NCBI GenBank assembly: GCA_003952965.2
Contig: CM025856.1
Location: forward strand, 4,370,517 to 4,434,516
Direction of reading: 5' to 3'
DNA: 64,000 bases
Source: Morella rubra
Lineage: Eukaryota > Streptophyta > Magnoliopsida > Fagales > Myricaceae
Shown here: positions 37,327 through 50,100 of the stretch, piece by piece
Layout of the letters: every line of letters begins with the position of its first letter
Position numbering within the stretch: position 1 is the stretch's first letter
Made by a program: the position numbers and the translations under genes
The notes under the pieces: generated by a model
Databases searched by the model: none
The model's input: the letters and a program-made list of their open reading frames with translations, nothing else
Told to the model about the DNA's origin: nothing

Positions 37327-37556
37327 TTATTTTTTCCCGCTTTTCTTGAGACTAGCATCTCCAATAGGGCTCTTCTGTGTCTTGGCTCTAAGCTCCTTCA
37401 ACGCCAACTCATCATCCAAGTCCAGCTCAAATATATGAAAAATGTTTAAAAAAAAAAAAAAAACCAAATAAAGAAAACATCATGGAGAGAGAAACTTGAT
37501 GCAATTCCTTTTCCTCATCCTTCTTCTTCTGGATATTGGCCATGTCAATCTGGACG
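37327..37556 (-). pseudogene. TMA7-like (translation machinery-associated 7) 3' exons, probably a fragment
   Basis: On the minus strand a block near 37556-37500 reads IDMANIQKKKDEEKELHQ. It is followed by a short T/A-rich stretch, and a block near 37440-37327 reads LALKELRAKTQKSPIGDASL then KKSGKK and TAA at 37329-37327. Together these match the C-terminal half of the small TMA7 family, a ribosome-associated protein of about 64 residues whose C-terminus is KKSGKK. The N-terminal exon (Lys/Gln-rich in the family) is not visible upstream to 38340. The linking segment (about 60 bp) is short for a plant intron, and the second block has extra residues. I therefore treat it as a degraded copy, though a gene with a distant first exon cannot be ruled out. 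Confidence 0.6.
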
Positions 37557-37569
37557 GAGCAAATAAAAT

Positions 37570-38374
37570 GAGTGTGACAATAATACCACGAAGAAGAATC
37601 AAACAACACTACAAGGTGTCTTAACAAGCTCAAACTCCATTAATTCTAAAGGACTAGCAACAGAGTTACGACCCAGCACCTAAAATCTGTTGAGATGACT
37701 CTTCTCAAATGGAACAATAAGCACTCATGTGAGATATTCGACTAACGAAGCAATCACGACCATATTTATTAGCATAATAAGCACAGGCAAACTCGCAACA
37801 ATTCACCCAAGAGGTACAAGGCACGAATTAACCCAAATTTATTGCTAAAATCTGGTCAAACGATATTATGTAGAAATGTAAGAGAAGTAGAACCCCTTTT
37901 GTAACCCCAAAACCTCAATCCAACATTACAGCAAAGAAAACAAAAATTATATAGGGCTTACCGTTAATGTGGCCACTACAACAACTCAAAATCCCCACAT
38001 TTTTTACTAGAAGATCAAAACCTAGCAGAAAATAAAATCAAACAAAAAATGTTAGTAAATCAAGTGAGAGGCCAGAGAGAGAGAGAGAGAGAGAGAACCA
38101 GCGAGGTGAGTTGAAGGAGAGAGCCAGCGTGGAGAGTGGAGAGTGACCGAGAGATTTCGAGAGAGAAGAATTTCGAAATGGGAGGGGATTTGAGGGTTTG
38201 GAAACGTCGAATGATTTTGAAATGGGTTTTGAATTTTGAAGGGACTTTGAAGCAGTAGTTGTACCGGTCGTAGGTGTGGTTGCACGTAAATTATAGTGGT
38301 CTGATCGGTACAGATTTGGAGAAAAAAAAAAAAGGTTGGACACGCACCTGACTCACTCAGTAAAGAGTCGAGCT
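37570..38374. other. intergenic DNA with a (GA)n tract
   Basis: A (GA)n microsatellite at about 38076-38095 and purine-rich DNA to 38200. Minus-strand open frames at 38038-38343 are Ser/Pro-rich and look like low-complexity artefacts. Nothing else recognised. Confidence 0.5.
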
Positions 38375-38510
38375 AAGCCGACGACAGAGAGGCCTCATTA
38401 AATGACGTGGAGGCCTCTCTATCGTTTATTTCATGGGATTTAATCCAGACCGCGGGTTTGGATGCGTCTGGATTCATACGGTCTAGACTGAATCCGAACC
38501 TGCTTCGTTC
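38375..38510 (-). repeat. dispersed repeat, inverted copy of 24440-24600
   Basis: Includes the GAGGCCTC...GAGGCCTC inner palindrome near 38390-38418 and the CCAGACCG block. Just beyond it (38565-38640) lies sequence shared with the SLF-B flank at 12415-12490. Confidence 0.65.
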
Positions 38511-39270
38511 TTGTACCCTCCTTTAGAATTTTATACTATGATAGAAACCAATCAAACTTCTCCATAACTCAATGGAGGGAAGTTCAAACTCAAAAAGAAT
38601 CTATGTTCTGGCCATTACCTGAAGCAATGGGAAGGGTAAATGCTTCTGGGTTGATGTTAATATCTGGTAACAAGTTTCTTTGCTTCTGGGTTGATTTTAA
38701 TATTTGGTAATGAGTTTCTTCTGATCCACTGTGTGGCTCTGTCAAGGGTAACCCTCCATCCACCTTAACCATTAGGCCAACCTCATGTGGTTAACTTCAT
38801 CTATGATTCAAAGCAATTCTGTGGAGCTAGCCTAGTCAAACCCTCACAAGAGCAGATGTTTAAGCTGGAGGTTATAATGGATATGAAAGCAACGGTTAAC
38901 TACTACTTCATCTATCATCGAGCTCTACTTCAATATTGTGGTTGTTAATATTTAGTGTTAAAGAGTCATGGTCGACCATGCTATTCACGTTGGACCTTAA
39001 AATCATGAGAATTTTTTACTCTCATCTTCAGTTATTTTGGGGGCAGTTTCGATTGATTTTTTTTTTTTTTTTTCTTTAAACATGAGGAGCGATAATCAGA
39101 CAAATTGAAACTTGAGAGGAACGTATATATTAGTTGATCCAATTAATATCCTCATCTAACTCAACTAGCTGGTGACAAGTTCTATTCCTCAACTTCTACA
39201 TGAAGGCCCTACACGTTTGGAACCCTTAATTAATATCCTCACGAACTCATCTACTTATTTCCTCAACTCC

Positions 39271-39280
39271 TATATAAAGG
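39271..39280 (+). promoter_or_regulatory. TATA box of S-RNase A
   Basis: TATATAAAGG lies 59 bp before the start codon and is conserved at the same distance in copy B. The leader is about 30 bp. Confidence 0.75.
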
Positions 39281-39329
39281 CCCTATATGTGCTTTCGTTG
39301 GACATGTAAGAAGGATTAAATTAAGAGAA

Positions 39330-40272
39330 ATGAGAGTGTTGTTTATAGCGGCCTGCATATTGGTTCTTGCCATTGCGGTATGGGTTCGAAGAGTAACTTT
39401 TTTTTCTTCTTTTGTAGACAGACAGGCTCTGTCGCAGGATCTAATACTAGCTGCTGCTTATGATTATGATTATTCCTTATTATCCATGCAATGGCCAAAA
39501 TCGTTCTGTAATACCGGACAACTGGAATGTTCACAAGTGCCAGCAGATTTCACCATACATGGACTATGGCCGCAGAAGAATGGGCGGTGTCGTGCCCGGC
39601 GAACCTCGATATATGATGATGCAATGGTATTCTCTTTTATATATATATATATACGTTTATCTCCCTGTAATGATCCAAATTCCATCACAGCCGTCTCATG
39701 CATGTTCACTTAATTTCCTCATGCAGTTGAAAGGCAATGTAAGTCTCACCAATACCATGAACCAAACTTGGCCTAGCCTGAATGCTCGAAAGCGGAATGA
39801 AAAGTTTTGGGGGGATGAATGGGAAAAACACGGCACTTGCACCAACCTCAAGCAAAATGATTACTTCAAGCGTACTTGTGACAGAGCCACATGGGTTCGG
39901 CGGCGGCTGCTCTCAAGCCTTGGGAAAAAGGGTTAATTTAGATTTCATTCTTTATTTAATGAAAATTTTAAATATTTCGGTGATTGACTCCAGATCGAGA
40001 TTTATATCATGTTTTAATCCAATTCCTTTGTTCTTTCTCAAACAGGTATTCGTCAAGGCACATCACACCACAAGGATGTCTACAATAAGGCTGTCGAATC
40101 TGGATTGAATCTTACACCAACATTTCAATGTAAACGTAATGCGAGCAAAGTAATGCTACTGCTAGAAATTAGATTTTGTGTAGACAAAGCTGGGATGCAA
40201 TTTATAAACTGCAGCCGTGGCTGGATTAAGCGTACGCAGTGTGACAAGGTGGGCAAGATTGCATTTCCCTAG
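39330..40272 (+). CDS. S-RNase-type ribonuclease T2, copy A (intact)
   Basis: Three exons: 39330-39626, 39727-39931 and 40046-40272, with GT-AG introns of 100 and 114 bp, giving 242 codons without a stop. A hydrophobic signal peptide (residues 1 to about 18) implies secretion. The T2 catalytic blocks are present: FTIHGLWP with His77 and EKHGTC with His134. Conserved WPKSFC (residue 60), FQC and EIRFC blocks also appear. Candidate N-glycosylation sites are N103, N111 and N199. Intron 1 falls between the two catalytic blocks, the canonical S-RNase position; a second intron follows residue 167. Small intron number, a Lys/Arg-rich mature chain and linkage to SLF genes favour an S-RNase over a housekeeping or defence T2 RNase. 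In self-incompatible plants S-RNase is the style-side determinant, secreted into the transmitting tract and degrading RNA in rejected pollen tubes. Residues 85-95 differ from copy B by balanced small indels. Whether this copy is expressed in styles is unknown. Confidence 0.88.
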
Positions 40273-41736
40273 TATGGCGACCCAGTATGCAGACTTGGTC
40301 AACAGGAACAGTATACGTGTTTTTTCAGAATGTCTATCCTACTTAGTACTTAATCCTAAAATAAAATGCATTATCTGGATGCGGTTTCCTATCTATGTTG
40401 TCAAGTGTGTCTGTCCTGAGACCGAAAATTATCTGAAACTCAATTCCATTACTTTCTTCCCCTTTAATGCAAAAACATATATATATATACAATCTGGCTG
40501 CTAAATTTTCGTAGCATTTTTACGTAAATAATTGAAAAAAAAACATATAACAAACATTATCTAATAGTTGGCTGAGAAATTTAACACCAAGTACTTCGAT
40601 CAATTTAACCAAACATCAATGCTTATTAGCGTTTCCAACGATTAAACATCCCCACTAAACTCGAATTAATGACACTCAGCTAGGATACACAATATCTCAG
40701 ATCAAACAAAATCTCAAGAAATTGAAAAGAATAGCTTCAAATCTTAACCGCGATGGAGGTGGGTGATCTCCCCCACCACAATGTTGCAGAGTGCACTTCA
40801 GAGAATGGAGCCACTGTGCTCCCCTTTAGATGTAAATTTTTTTTTTTTTTTATTTTTAAAAAAATTATCCCGCCTCCCTTACGTCCTGCATCCGTGATGA
40901 GCCGTCTCCCCTGCTCGCAAGGATGTCGATCCCTGGCCAACAATGATCTTCCCAACAATTCTCCCAAACATAAGACAAATACACATGTACAACAAAAAGG
41001 ACGCCCACGTAACTCCAGAAATGATTATGTTAGTAGTAAACAGCTGGCCGAATTAAGGAGTATAACCAGAGGATCAGAAAGTCACGTTATTAATTGCCTC
41101 ATCCCACTTCTGTCCAACCCCCCCAACAGCCATTACTGGCATTGCCACTAGTAGGACCACCGCCACTGCCATTCAGAGTTTTCCATCAAACGCTCTTCAG
41201 AAACAACGAACCAATTTACAGAGGGCTGTGAAGATCTCATTGGAGAGCATCCTGAAATTAAATCTTGAGCTGATATTTTTTTGTGTCGGAAAACAGAAAA
41301 CAAAAAATCTTGGGTCCATAGATTTGATGTGTTGCACTTTTCTCTATTTTTGGGCAGCTGACTCCAGCATAATTAGAGTGGCCCAACAGCATATTGCATG
41401 CAGAAAGACTATTGTACCAAGTTTTTTATCCAAAGGTCCTGTTATAAATCCCAGATCATACCATCAATCATATCAAAGTCTTCATCAAGTTTGGAAATTA
41501 ACCAAATGGAGAAAATATAATTTTTTACCCAAGAACTGTCATAGGTTTTGTACTTTACACTCTAAACTATCACTTTTGAGATATTGTACCTTCTAACTAC
41601 CGATCTCTCTGTCAAATTTTTAGACTAAAATGACGATAATGCCCTTAACCCACTTTGCATATATTAAATATTGTTGTTATTAAATTCTCAAGGTATAATT
41701 ATATATAACACTATACTTGTCCAAGTCCAGGAAGAA

Positions 41737-42594
41737 AAGCTTTTATAACCAGCTTACTACATTATGTGAAAGGGGTTTTACAAACAACTCTTAACAATTC
41801 TTAAGTTTTCATTTTACATTGCCAAAGATTGACATATGAGAAATGGGTTTCTCATACATAATAATAACTTTGTAAGAGATTTGTTTCTGCTCGTCCTAAA
41901 CAAAATCTGGAGCTATTATGGTATTATGCTCTCTAATAATATTGAGGTCTTCGCAGCCAGTTATAGTTTGGAGGAAATGGGAACAAAGTACTTGACATTA
42001 CTCCTAATAAAACAAAAAGGCTTAACAATATTCCTAAGATTGAATCCAACATCCATAATCATGCCGATTGACCCTGCATTTGCAATAATTGACCTGCTAT
42101 TACTAGAAATTCAACTGATTGACACGGGACATGAAAGCAATAGGTTAAAACCAGTGAAATACCAAACTGCTTCTATACAGAAATCTCCATGAGCTATTAT
42201 GCCAAAAAAACATGGCGATTTTGGACATAAACAGGTGATATCAACTCCATTGCAATAAAGAATGAAGAAGTTAGAAACAGTGTAGATAATTAACAACTGA
42301 TATCAATCCCTAGTTCATATATTGTGCTGTAAAAAGTACTTTGAAAAGGAGAATGTAACTGCAAACTTTGGCTATAATAAGATAATTTATCCTTATAATT
42401 CTGTTCCCATTGACCACCTCAACCATACCTTAAGCAGCACGCAATAATGTGGAAGTCAAATAATTAATTGCAAACATTAGAGATTAAACCTAAAGGACAG
42501 CAAAAAGTAGTTTAGCATGGAAGGTGAAATACTCTCAACTCCTCGTTATTGGTCAAGAGGAGAACCTTCCTGGTTTGAATATATATACTAATTG
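41737..42594 (-). repeat. orphan SLF 3' flank in copy A
   Basis: Matches 56140-57027, the region directly 3' of the intact SLF gene, at high identity, including AGCTTTTATAACCAGC, the AATAATAACTTTGTAAGA block and the AGGCTTAACAATATTCCTAA block. No F-box coding sequence remains beyond 42594, so the gene it belonged to has been deleted. Confidence 0.8.
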
Positions 42595-42861
42595 ATTTTT
42601 TCTCTCATTTTGGATTTTGTCTCTCATCTTTGGAATATTGCATCTTTAGATATTCATATTCTAGAATATCTTATTGGTATCCTGGAAAAATAGTTGTGAT
42701 AAAACTTGAAGATGATGATAAATAGCAGTGGTAGTATGGTTCTCACTATTGATATGAATGTGGACTTGTCCACATGACACCTTATCTCTATCTAGTTGTA
42801 TGGCCACTTGATAGGTTGTCTCTGGCACACAAGGGTGGTAGTGATCAAGCTGACGATGGTA

Positions 42862-43201
42862 GTTATCTAAAGTTTATTTTGTTTTTGTTTCAGACCAATG
42901 AATTGTTCAGCTTGGTTTATTGGATGGCTGGAAGTGCAAAGCGAGACAGGACAGATTCCGCCTCAAGATGGAGCAACTCCTGGGATTCCAAATGAGCACG
43001 CAGTAATGTAAATCTGTAAAAATTGTGAAATTGCAGATGATGAATATGTTAAATTTGGCAATGAAGTCCATGTACATAGATGACAACACTATGTTTTGTT
43101 ATTTGATTGTAATTTGCAACGATCTCTTTCTCTTGAGAAGTCTAGCTCAATTAATGGAGGACAATGCAGAATTTCAAAAACAAATGAATTGCACTAAAAT
43201 G
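42862..43201 (+). repeat. duplicated exon-like block, copy A
   Basis: Closely matches 61104-61687 apart from a LINE fragment inserted there. A splice acceptor-like TTTTGTTTCAG precedes an open stretch ending GIPNEHAVM and a TAA near 43011, suggesting the last exon of some host gene. I do not recognise the protein. Confidence 0.7.
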
Positions 43202-44415
43202 TGTTTGGGGATGAGATTCTTCCCGCATTGATGTCTATAGTTCAGGTGATTGATTTTCTGCTCACTGTTGGAATTTGGAAATGGTCCTTGTCGTTACATG
43301 GTGCCACCGTGCCATAATGTTGAAACTGCTATAGGTTTTGATGGATTACTTTGGTCGCTAATGCAACTTCTCACTTTTGGTTTGGTGTTTAGTGCCGTAT
43401 GTTTTCTCTCTTGTGAGATCTCCCCCCCCCCCCCCCCCCCCCTCTTCCCCAATCCCTCATATCTTCTTTAAACAAAGTTTATTGGAAGTGAATAGCTCTT
43501 TGGGGAGATTTTTATTTTCAGTTGGGGAAGGAGGGGGGAGGGGCTTGGAGTGGGGTGGGGTAGGGAGTTGGGATTGTGAACGTGTTCCTGGTTGCAGTAA
43601 AATTTATATTGGAAGACTTGGAGTTAATCTGGAACCTCTGAGCCTACTGTTTAAATTCAAATTTAGTTTATTTAGCAAGACACGAATGGATTAATGTGTA
43701 GAATCACATACTAGAAACACATGAATATGCAATAGTGGCTTCGGGTCCACACAGTAAAGCTATCTCATTAGTGATCGTGTTAATACTAACTTTAGAAACA
43801 CAAATACTAAATAACGAAACCATCTGATGTGATCACATAAGTCAATATCACATAAAATAGGTTGCTAGGATGTTGTTTTCGGTTTTCAAAAGATCGACAA
43901 TGAGTTGTTAGTTTTTAAATATTATGGGCTAAATAAAATGGCCATCAAAACTAATATGATCATAATATATATGGTTGTATTAGTTTGAACTTTAAAAGAT
44001 GGCCAACATTTTAATCAAAAATTCAACTCTAATCACTTGGTGTCTCGGTGAGTTGAAGTGGTGCAAGTGCGATGTAAATTCTTAATTTTCATTTGTATAT
44101 TGCTGTGTTCATTTATATAATTGAGATATTTGTAATGAATTGAGAAATGTTCATGAAGTTCAATTGTATATTTTAATTTTGATATATCAGAGATATTTGT
44201 ATTTGTGAATTGTGATGAATGAATAACATCTTTATTTTTATAAAAAAAAAAAAGGTTAAATGGACCACAAAATATGGCCCAAAATATTATCGAAATTCCG
44301 CTATCCGCTTCCGCTTCGCTCCGTTTTGCTAAGTCCGCTAAGAGGCGAAAGCAAAGCGGAATCCATTTTGGTCATCCGCTAGTTAGCGGACCGGATGTTG
44401 AAATGTTAAATTCCA
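43202..44415. other. intergenic DNA; poly(C) tract and CCGCTT-rich segment
   Basis: An uninterrupted run of about 20 C at 43422-43442 is probably a microsatellite of uncertain length. Near 44298-44395 there is a segment with repeated CCGCTT/AAGCGG motifs that can fold on itself, perhaps a remnant of a small DNA transposon. No gene recognised. Confidence 0.5.
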
Positions 44416-44439
44416 CACTACAGAAATAAAGACCTATAG

Positions 44440-44805
44440 CAACGCTGGAAACCGCCGCATAGGTTCCAAAACTGCTGCTATAGGATATAGCAGCGGTTTT
44501 TTAGCGGCGGTCTTGACCGCCCTATATCACCGTCGGCACAGCCCTGTAGCAGCGGTTATAGAGGCCGCTGGTGTATACGTCGGCTCTATAGCGGCGGTCA
44601 CACAGCGGCGGTCGGACCGCCGCTATAGAGCCAACCGCGTTGTTTTTCCGCGGACGTGCTGTAGCGGCGGCCAATTGACCGCCGCTACATGTTTTTAGCA
44701 GCGGTCTGATATAGGGTTATAGCGGCGGTTAGTGACCGCTGCTATAACCCTATCCGTTGGTTTCACCTATAACGGCGGTCACTGACCGCCGCTATAGGTT
44801 GTTTT
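44440..44805. repeat. CACTA subterminal repeats, left
   Basis: Repeated direct and inverted copies of a GCGGCGGTCA/TGACCGCCGC core, about ten in all. In CACTA elements such motifs bind the TNPA-type protein. Confidence 0.85.
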
Positions 44806-45025
44806 TTTTTTTTAATTTTTTTTTTATTTTTATTTTCCTACCATACAAATTTTGTTATAGATTTTAATTGATTAATGCAAACAAAGAAAAGTGCAATAAA
44901 ACAAAATATATTTCATTATAAGCATGTCTTACAAGTTTTGCATCAAACAAAAATAAGTGAAGGGTATTTTCTCAATAGACTAAAAACTAACAAGTCATGA
45001 CATTTAAGTACAAATAACTATAAAT

Positions 45026-46952
45026 TTAATCCTCTCCACCTTCAGCACCATCTGCTCCTGCACTTTCTGCATCATCGGCATTGTCTGCTATTACAATATT
45101 GTAAAATTAACAAACAGTAATGACATGAACAAAGATAAAAGAGCTTAGTACATACTTAAAATTAAATTAATGGCAGTATTCATTTATGTTTGTATCTTAC
45201 CAACACTCGTTTTCCGACTTGCATGAGATGATCTATGAATTGCTGGTGAAACCTGATTGTTATTGGGAACATCTTGGTATTGACGTTGCTCCTACAACAG
45301 TTAAACAAACATTAATTAACTACGAAATATACATAAATAGAGTCAATAGTAATACTTGAGGATAAGTAAATAAAACTTTTACCCAAGCTTGTGCCATCAT
45401 TTGTATTGTAGATTTAGCGATGCTACTTCAGACTCCAACATCTGAACTCTATTTTCCATAAATACGGCTCTCTCGTTACTAGAGGATGCAGGCTGACTGG
45501 ATCTTACGTTGGTGTTGGCAGGATGAGATGAAGGAGTTGGTCCTAATCCAACGCCGCGAATGCGACCATGTCGTTCTGGACCAATCACTTGTGCATATCG
45601 GTCAGATGGTGACCAACCGATGCTGCCATCCACTCTAAATTCGTTGGAAGTTTGTGAACTTCCTGAATCGTTCAGTCCAATCTCCTCCATTCGCCTCTGA
45701 GAGAATACAACATACAATTAAATTTTGAATTAATATTCGCACATTAAATCAAAATTGATGTAATAATGACATACTATTTTCTCTGCTACGTCCGGATTTA
45801 TTGGAGATCCGTCAGAACGCATATGGACAGCTTTATATAAATCCGCTCGATTGATTGGAACTTGTTTCTCTTTTTCCTGCATCACAAACACGAATTCGTG
45901 ATGAAATTGTAAATTACAAATAAGAATGGCAATGATAAGTACTATACTATTAAACAAACTAATGAAAGTACTACATACCAATTCGTGAGCATAACGTGCG
46001 AAGCTCTTTGATCCTGCAGTGTGGACCGTCGTTTGGAGCGATCTATTTTGTTTTCCGGCATGACTTCGATGCTACATTAACATCAAGACAGTTAAAATTA
46101 ATAAGAAGTTATATTCATAAAAATTATAATACAAATAAATAAATGTCATACCCGTCCTGCATCAGAATACCAAAAATCGACTAATTTGCAAAATTGCTCC
46201 AAATTAACGTCTGTTGGAGCATTATTTTTCACATACTGAGGCGTAAAGGCCTCATCAAAAATTTTTGCTTTAAACTACACTTGTAGTTCCTCCATTTCTC
46301 TCCTAAATCTTTGAGGAACCAGCTCTTGACAATATCCCCCAATGGAGGCTCGGGGATTGTAAACCGTTTCTGCAAAATATACCCCAAGAGTTAGGTGCGT
46401 CAATTATTAAATTTATATAGTTGAATAACAATTGTGACAAATAACCAAAATTATACCGTCATGAGGCTCCAACAGTCCTCTTTTATTGACAATGGGACTT
46501 TACGCCAATCCGCCGCATCTAGGGGGATTTGATTCGCAACACGGGCAACACAACCAGTGAATTTGTTAAATATTCCCCCTTCATTACCCAATGGCTGCCC
46601 ATTGCCATTGAATTGTACTGGAATCAATTCGTCTTCCTTCAGATTCCAGACGTCCGTCATCCGCGTGCCGCCACGCACTTTCCGGACTTCAGTATCACCT
46701 GCACATTTAGCATGTGAAACTAAATTGAGTAACATATTAAACTTAGATTATCTCTATTGTGGTTATGAACATACCAATTATTTCGTTATCGTTCAAAGAT
46801 TGATCATAGTCGAACGATGGCATCGTAGCCTGTTCTGAAGGATGCGCAGGTGGCTGTGACGGCGTTGCTTCTTGTGATGCCGTTGCTTCTTGCGATGGTG
46901 GCACAGGTGGCTGTGATGAAGAAGATATAGTCCTGAATCTCTTCCTCGTCAT
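45026..46952 (-). CDS. CACTA second gene, TNPA-like (plant transposase Ptta/En/Spm family)
   Basis: Minus strand. A probable start at 46952-46950 (MTRKRFRT, then a Ser/Pro/Gln-rich N-terminus) is followed by exon-like frames at 46735-46451 (SLIKEDCW-type region), about 46300-46150, 45981-45780, and 45717-45397 with a probable coiled coil (VQMLESEVASLN). The likely stop is at 45028-45026 after an Asp/Glu/Ala-rich tail. Splice sites such as those near 46740, 46390 and 45720 are plausible, but I did not resolve the full structure. TNPA-like proteins bind subterminal repeats and assist excision. Confidence 0.65.
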
Positions 46953-47174
46953 TGTACCTATACAATATTTAACATGCATAAAAGTGATTTCAATAAAATT
47001 CAACAATACAAAACACATTTCCTTAAACAAAACATCAATAAAACGGATATATCGTAAATCTGAGCATGTAAAAAAAAATATTTCAATCACAAAAACAGAG
47101 ACATATTTGACATACCATAGGAAATTCCTGAGGTATATCTAGTGTTGTTCCTTCCACCTCATTTCTAAACCACG

Positions 47175-50100
47175 TCAAATCATCTGTACATTCTCGAGGA
47201 TTTGCTCAACGTTGAAATTGTAAGGTTCATTTTCACAGTAGTCATCTATGTCGTCATCATTACCAGCATCAAACACATCTCTTGGTTTGGTCTTGACAAC
47301 TACTTCCCAATTTGGATGTCTTTCATCTGCTACATAGTATACTTGAGATGCTTGTGGTGCCAAAATGAATGGATCATCGCTTAATCGATCTCCAGTATGC
47401 ACTAAACGCGAAAAATTAACAAGTTCGAATCCAAACTCATCAACTTTATATCCCCTACCAATAGCTGTGTCAACCCAATCACATTTGAATAGTACAAAAC
47501 ATTCTTCATCAAAATAGTTTAACTCAATGATACTTATAATTCGCCCGTAATATGTGGTGCCCCCTTCAACAGTCACACATACTCCACTATTTTGAGTTGT
47601 TCTGCCTATTTCATTGTCTTTTGTACGAAATTTCACACCATTATGTACATATCGGCTAAATGATCTAGCTTCGGGGTTTGGACCTTTAGCAAGCCATCGA
47701 ACTCTATTTGGAAGTTGATGCTTCATCATCTCGTCCATATTTTGTACCTATTTTCCTCGAACAACAAGTCAAGATTAAAACTAATTGTAAGTTTCAAAGT
47801 AATCAACCAATACAAAACATTTTAAACATAACACATACATAGTTTCGAAACCAGTCACAAAATTCATCCCTATGCATCTTATCGATGACATAATCTGTTG
47901 GTCGACTACTACGGTTTCTTGCCTTCAATCGCTCGCATTCTACATATTTAATTCATCGATGAAAGAGTTAAAAGTCTAACATCACTTACGTGCGAATTTG
48001 AATTAACTCATCGCAATTAAAAAGGATATATCGATGAGCCTGCATGCATGTTTTCATATCAAGACGAACAAATGATATTCCTCCCATAGTATCGTCTACA
48101 TTTCTTGGTGATCTATTAAAGATCGTTGGGACTGATTCTAAATATCTTGAACAAAATGTTAAGCATTCATCTGCTATATATCCTTCAGCAATAGAGCCTT
48201 CAGGTGCGGCCGTGTTGCGAACATAAGATTTGAAACGGTGCATGCACCTACATCAACAATATTAGACTTTATTAAATAAAACACGTGCAAAGAAACGTGA
48301 TGTAACATATCTCTATAATTAATATTACCTTTCAATAGGATACATCCACCGAAGTTGAACCGGTCCACCCATCTTACATTCTGCAACTAGATGTACGACC
48401 AAGTGCACCATAACAGTAAAGAATGCAGGCGGAAATATCCTTTCAAGTTGACACAATGTTATAGGGATTTGAGCCTCAAGTCGATCTAAGTCCTCTATCC
48501 GTAATGTTTTGGAACAAATTTCTCTAAAGAAACATGACAATGAGATCAAAGGAGAACAAACCATGCTTGGCAACGATCTTCGTATTGCAATAGGCATCAA
48601 ATGCTGCATCAAGATGTGACAGTCATGACTCTTCAAACCTATGATATTACGTTGTTGAAGCTTGACACAACGTGATATGTTCGAAGCGAAACCATCCGGA
48701 AATTTCGCATTCTTTATCACTTTTAGAAAGCATTCTTTCTCTTCGCGAGTCATTGAGTAGCAAGCACCAGGCAAATGAACCTTTCCTGCATCAGTGATCT
48801 TTGGATGGAGATCATGTCTTATTCCCATGCTTTGTAAGTCAAGACGTGCCTTATAGTTATCTTTTGTCTTCCCGTCCACATCTAACAATGTACCAATGAT
48901 ATTGTCCATTACGTTTTTCTCTATATGCATGACATCTAGATTATGGCGTAACATATTATCCTTCCAATAAGGCAATGTGAAGAAAATACTTTGCTTCTTC
49001 CATACACTTGACTCAAAATGTAAAGTACCCTGTAATTCCCTGAAAATGTCATCACCGGTCATAAAATAGGGTGGTGGAGTCATTTCATAAGTACCGTCAA
49101 ATGATCTTTGATCTCTTCTCCACCTATGATTTAATGGTAAGAACCGTCTATGCCCCATGTAGCAAAATTTTCTACCATTATCCAACCACCGTGACCAAGT
49201 CTGATACATACAACATGGACATGCAAGACGTCCCTTTGTACTCCATCCAGAGAGGTCACCATATGCAGGAAAATCGTTAATTGTCCACATCAATGCCGCA
49301 CGCATCTTAAACATATCTTTCGTAGCAATGTCATAAGTATCTAATCCAAGATCCCACAACTCTTTTAACTCCAATATCAATGGCTCTAGATATACATCTA
49401 TCTTGAAAGAAGGAGATTTCGGTCCAGGAATAAGTAATGACAACATTAAAGATGAACGTTTCATGCACATCCAAGAGGCAAGTTATATGGTACTAATATC
49501 ACTGGCCATGTGCTATGACTAGTGCTCATGTTCCCAAAAGGATTAAACCCATCCGCTGCTAACCCAAGCCTAACATTACGAGGATCAGAAGCAAAATCAG
49601 CATACTGTGCATCAAATGCCTTCCAAGCTTGACCATCGGCCGGATGCCTTAACAACCCATCATTTACACGTCCATCGTGATGCCATTTCATATGAGAAGC
49701 AGTTTTTGAGGACATGAATAATCTCTGCAAGCGGTGCTTTAAAGGAAACCACCGCAAAACTTTCGCCGGTTTTTTCTTGGATCTCTTGGATGATCCACCT
49801 TCATTCTGTGAGAAAATATTTCCCTCCCCATTGCCCTTCCATTTTGATGCTCCACACTTTGAACAAACTTCTAATTTCTCATTCTCATTCCAAAACAACA
49901 TACAACCGTTTGGACAAACAGGAATCTTTTCATATCCAAGTCCTAACCCTTTCATGTATTTTTTAGCTTCATAAGTGTCCTTCGGCAATTTAGCACCCGC
50001 AGGGAGCATATCACCCAGTGTTTGGAGTAACCACGTAAAAGAGGTATTACTCCAACCTCCCATGCACTTCAAATGGTATAACTGTACAACAGCAGTTAAC

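Larger units (their letters stand above)
38690..42594 (+). repeat. segmental duplication, copy A (S-RNase plus SLF 3' flank)
   Basis: Collinear with 53368-57027 over about 3.9 kb: promoter, all exons and introns of the S-RNase gene, its 3' flank and the SLF downstream flank. Homology ends at ACTAATTGA (42586-42594), exactly where copy B continues into the tail of the intact SLF gene. In copy A that gene is absent and about 270 bp of unrelated sequence follows before homology to copy B's neighbourhood resumes at 42862. Confidence 0.9.

Noticed and set aside
39378-39418. A 40-bp GT...AG segment with a T-rich tail in S-RNase exon 1, also in copy B (54066-54105)
   Set aside because: Too short for a plant intron and not a multiple of three. 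The unspliced frame is open and continuous into the conserved WPKSFC block, so I treat it as coding.
42111-42296. 61-codon minus-strand frame repeated at 56542-56727
   Set aside because: Conserved only because the whole segment is duplicated. It is hydrophobic by AT composition and absent from the homologous flank at 13.1 kb.
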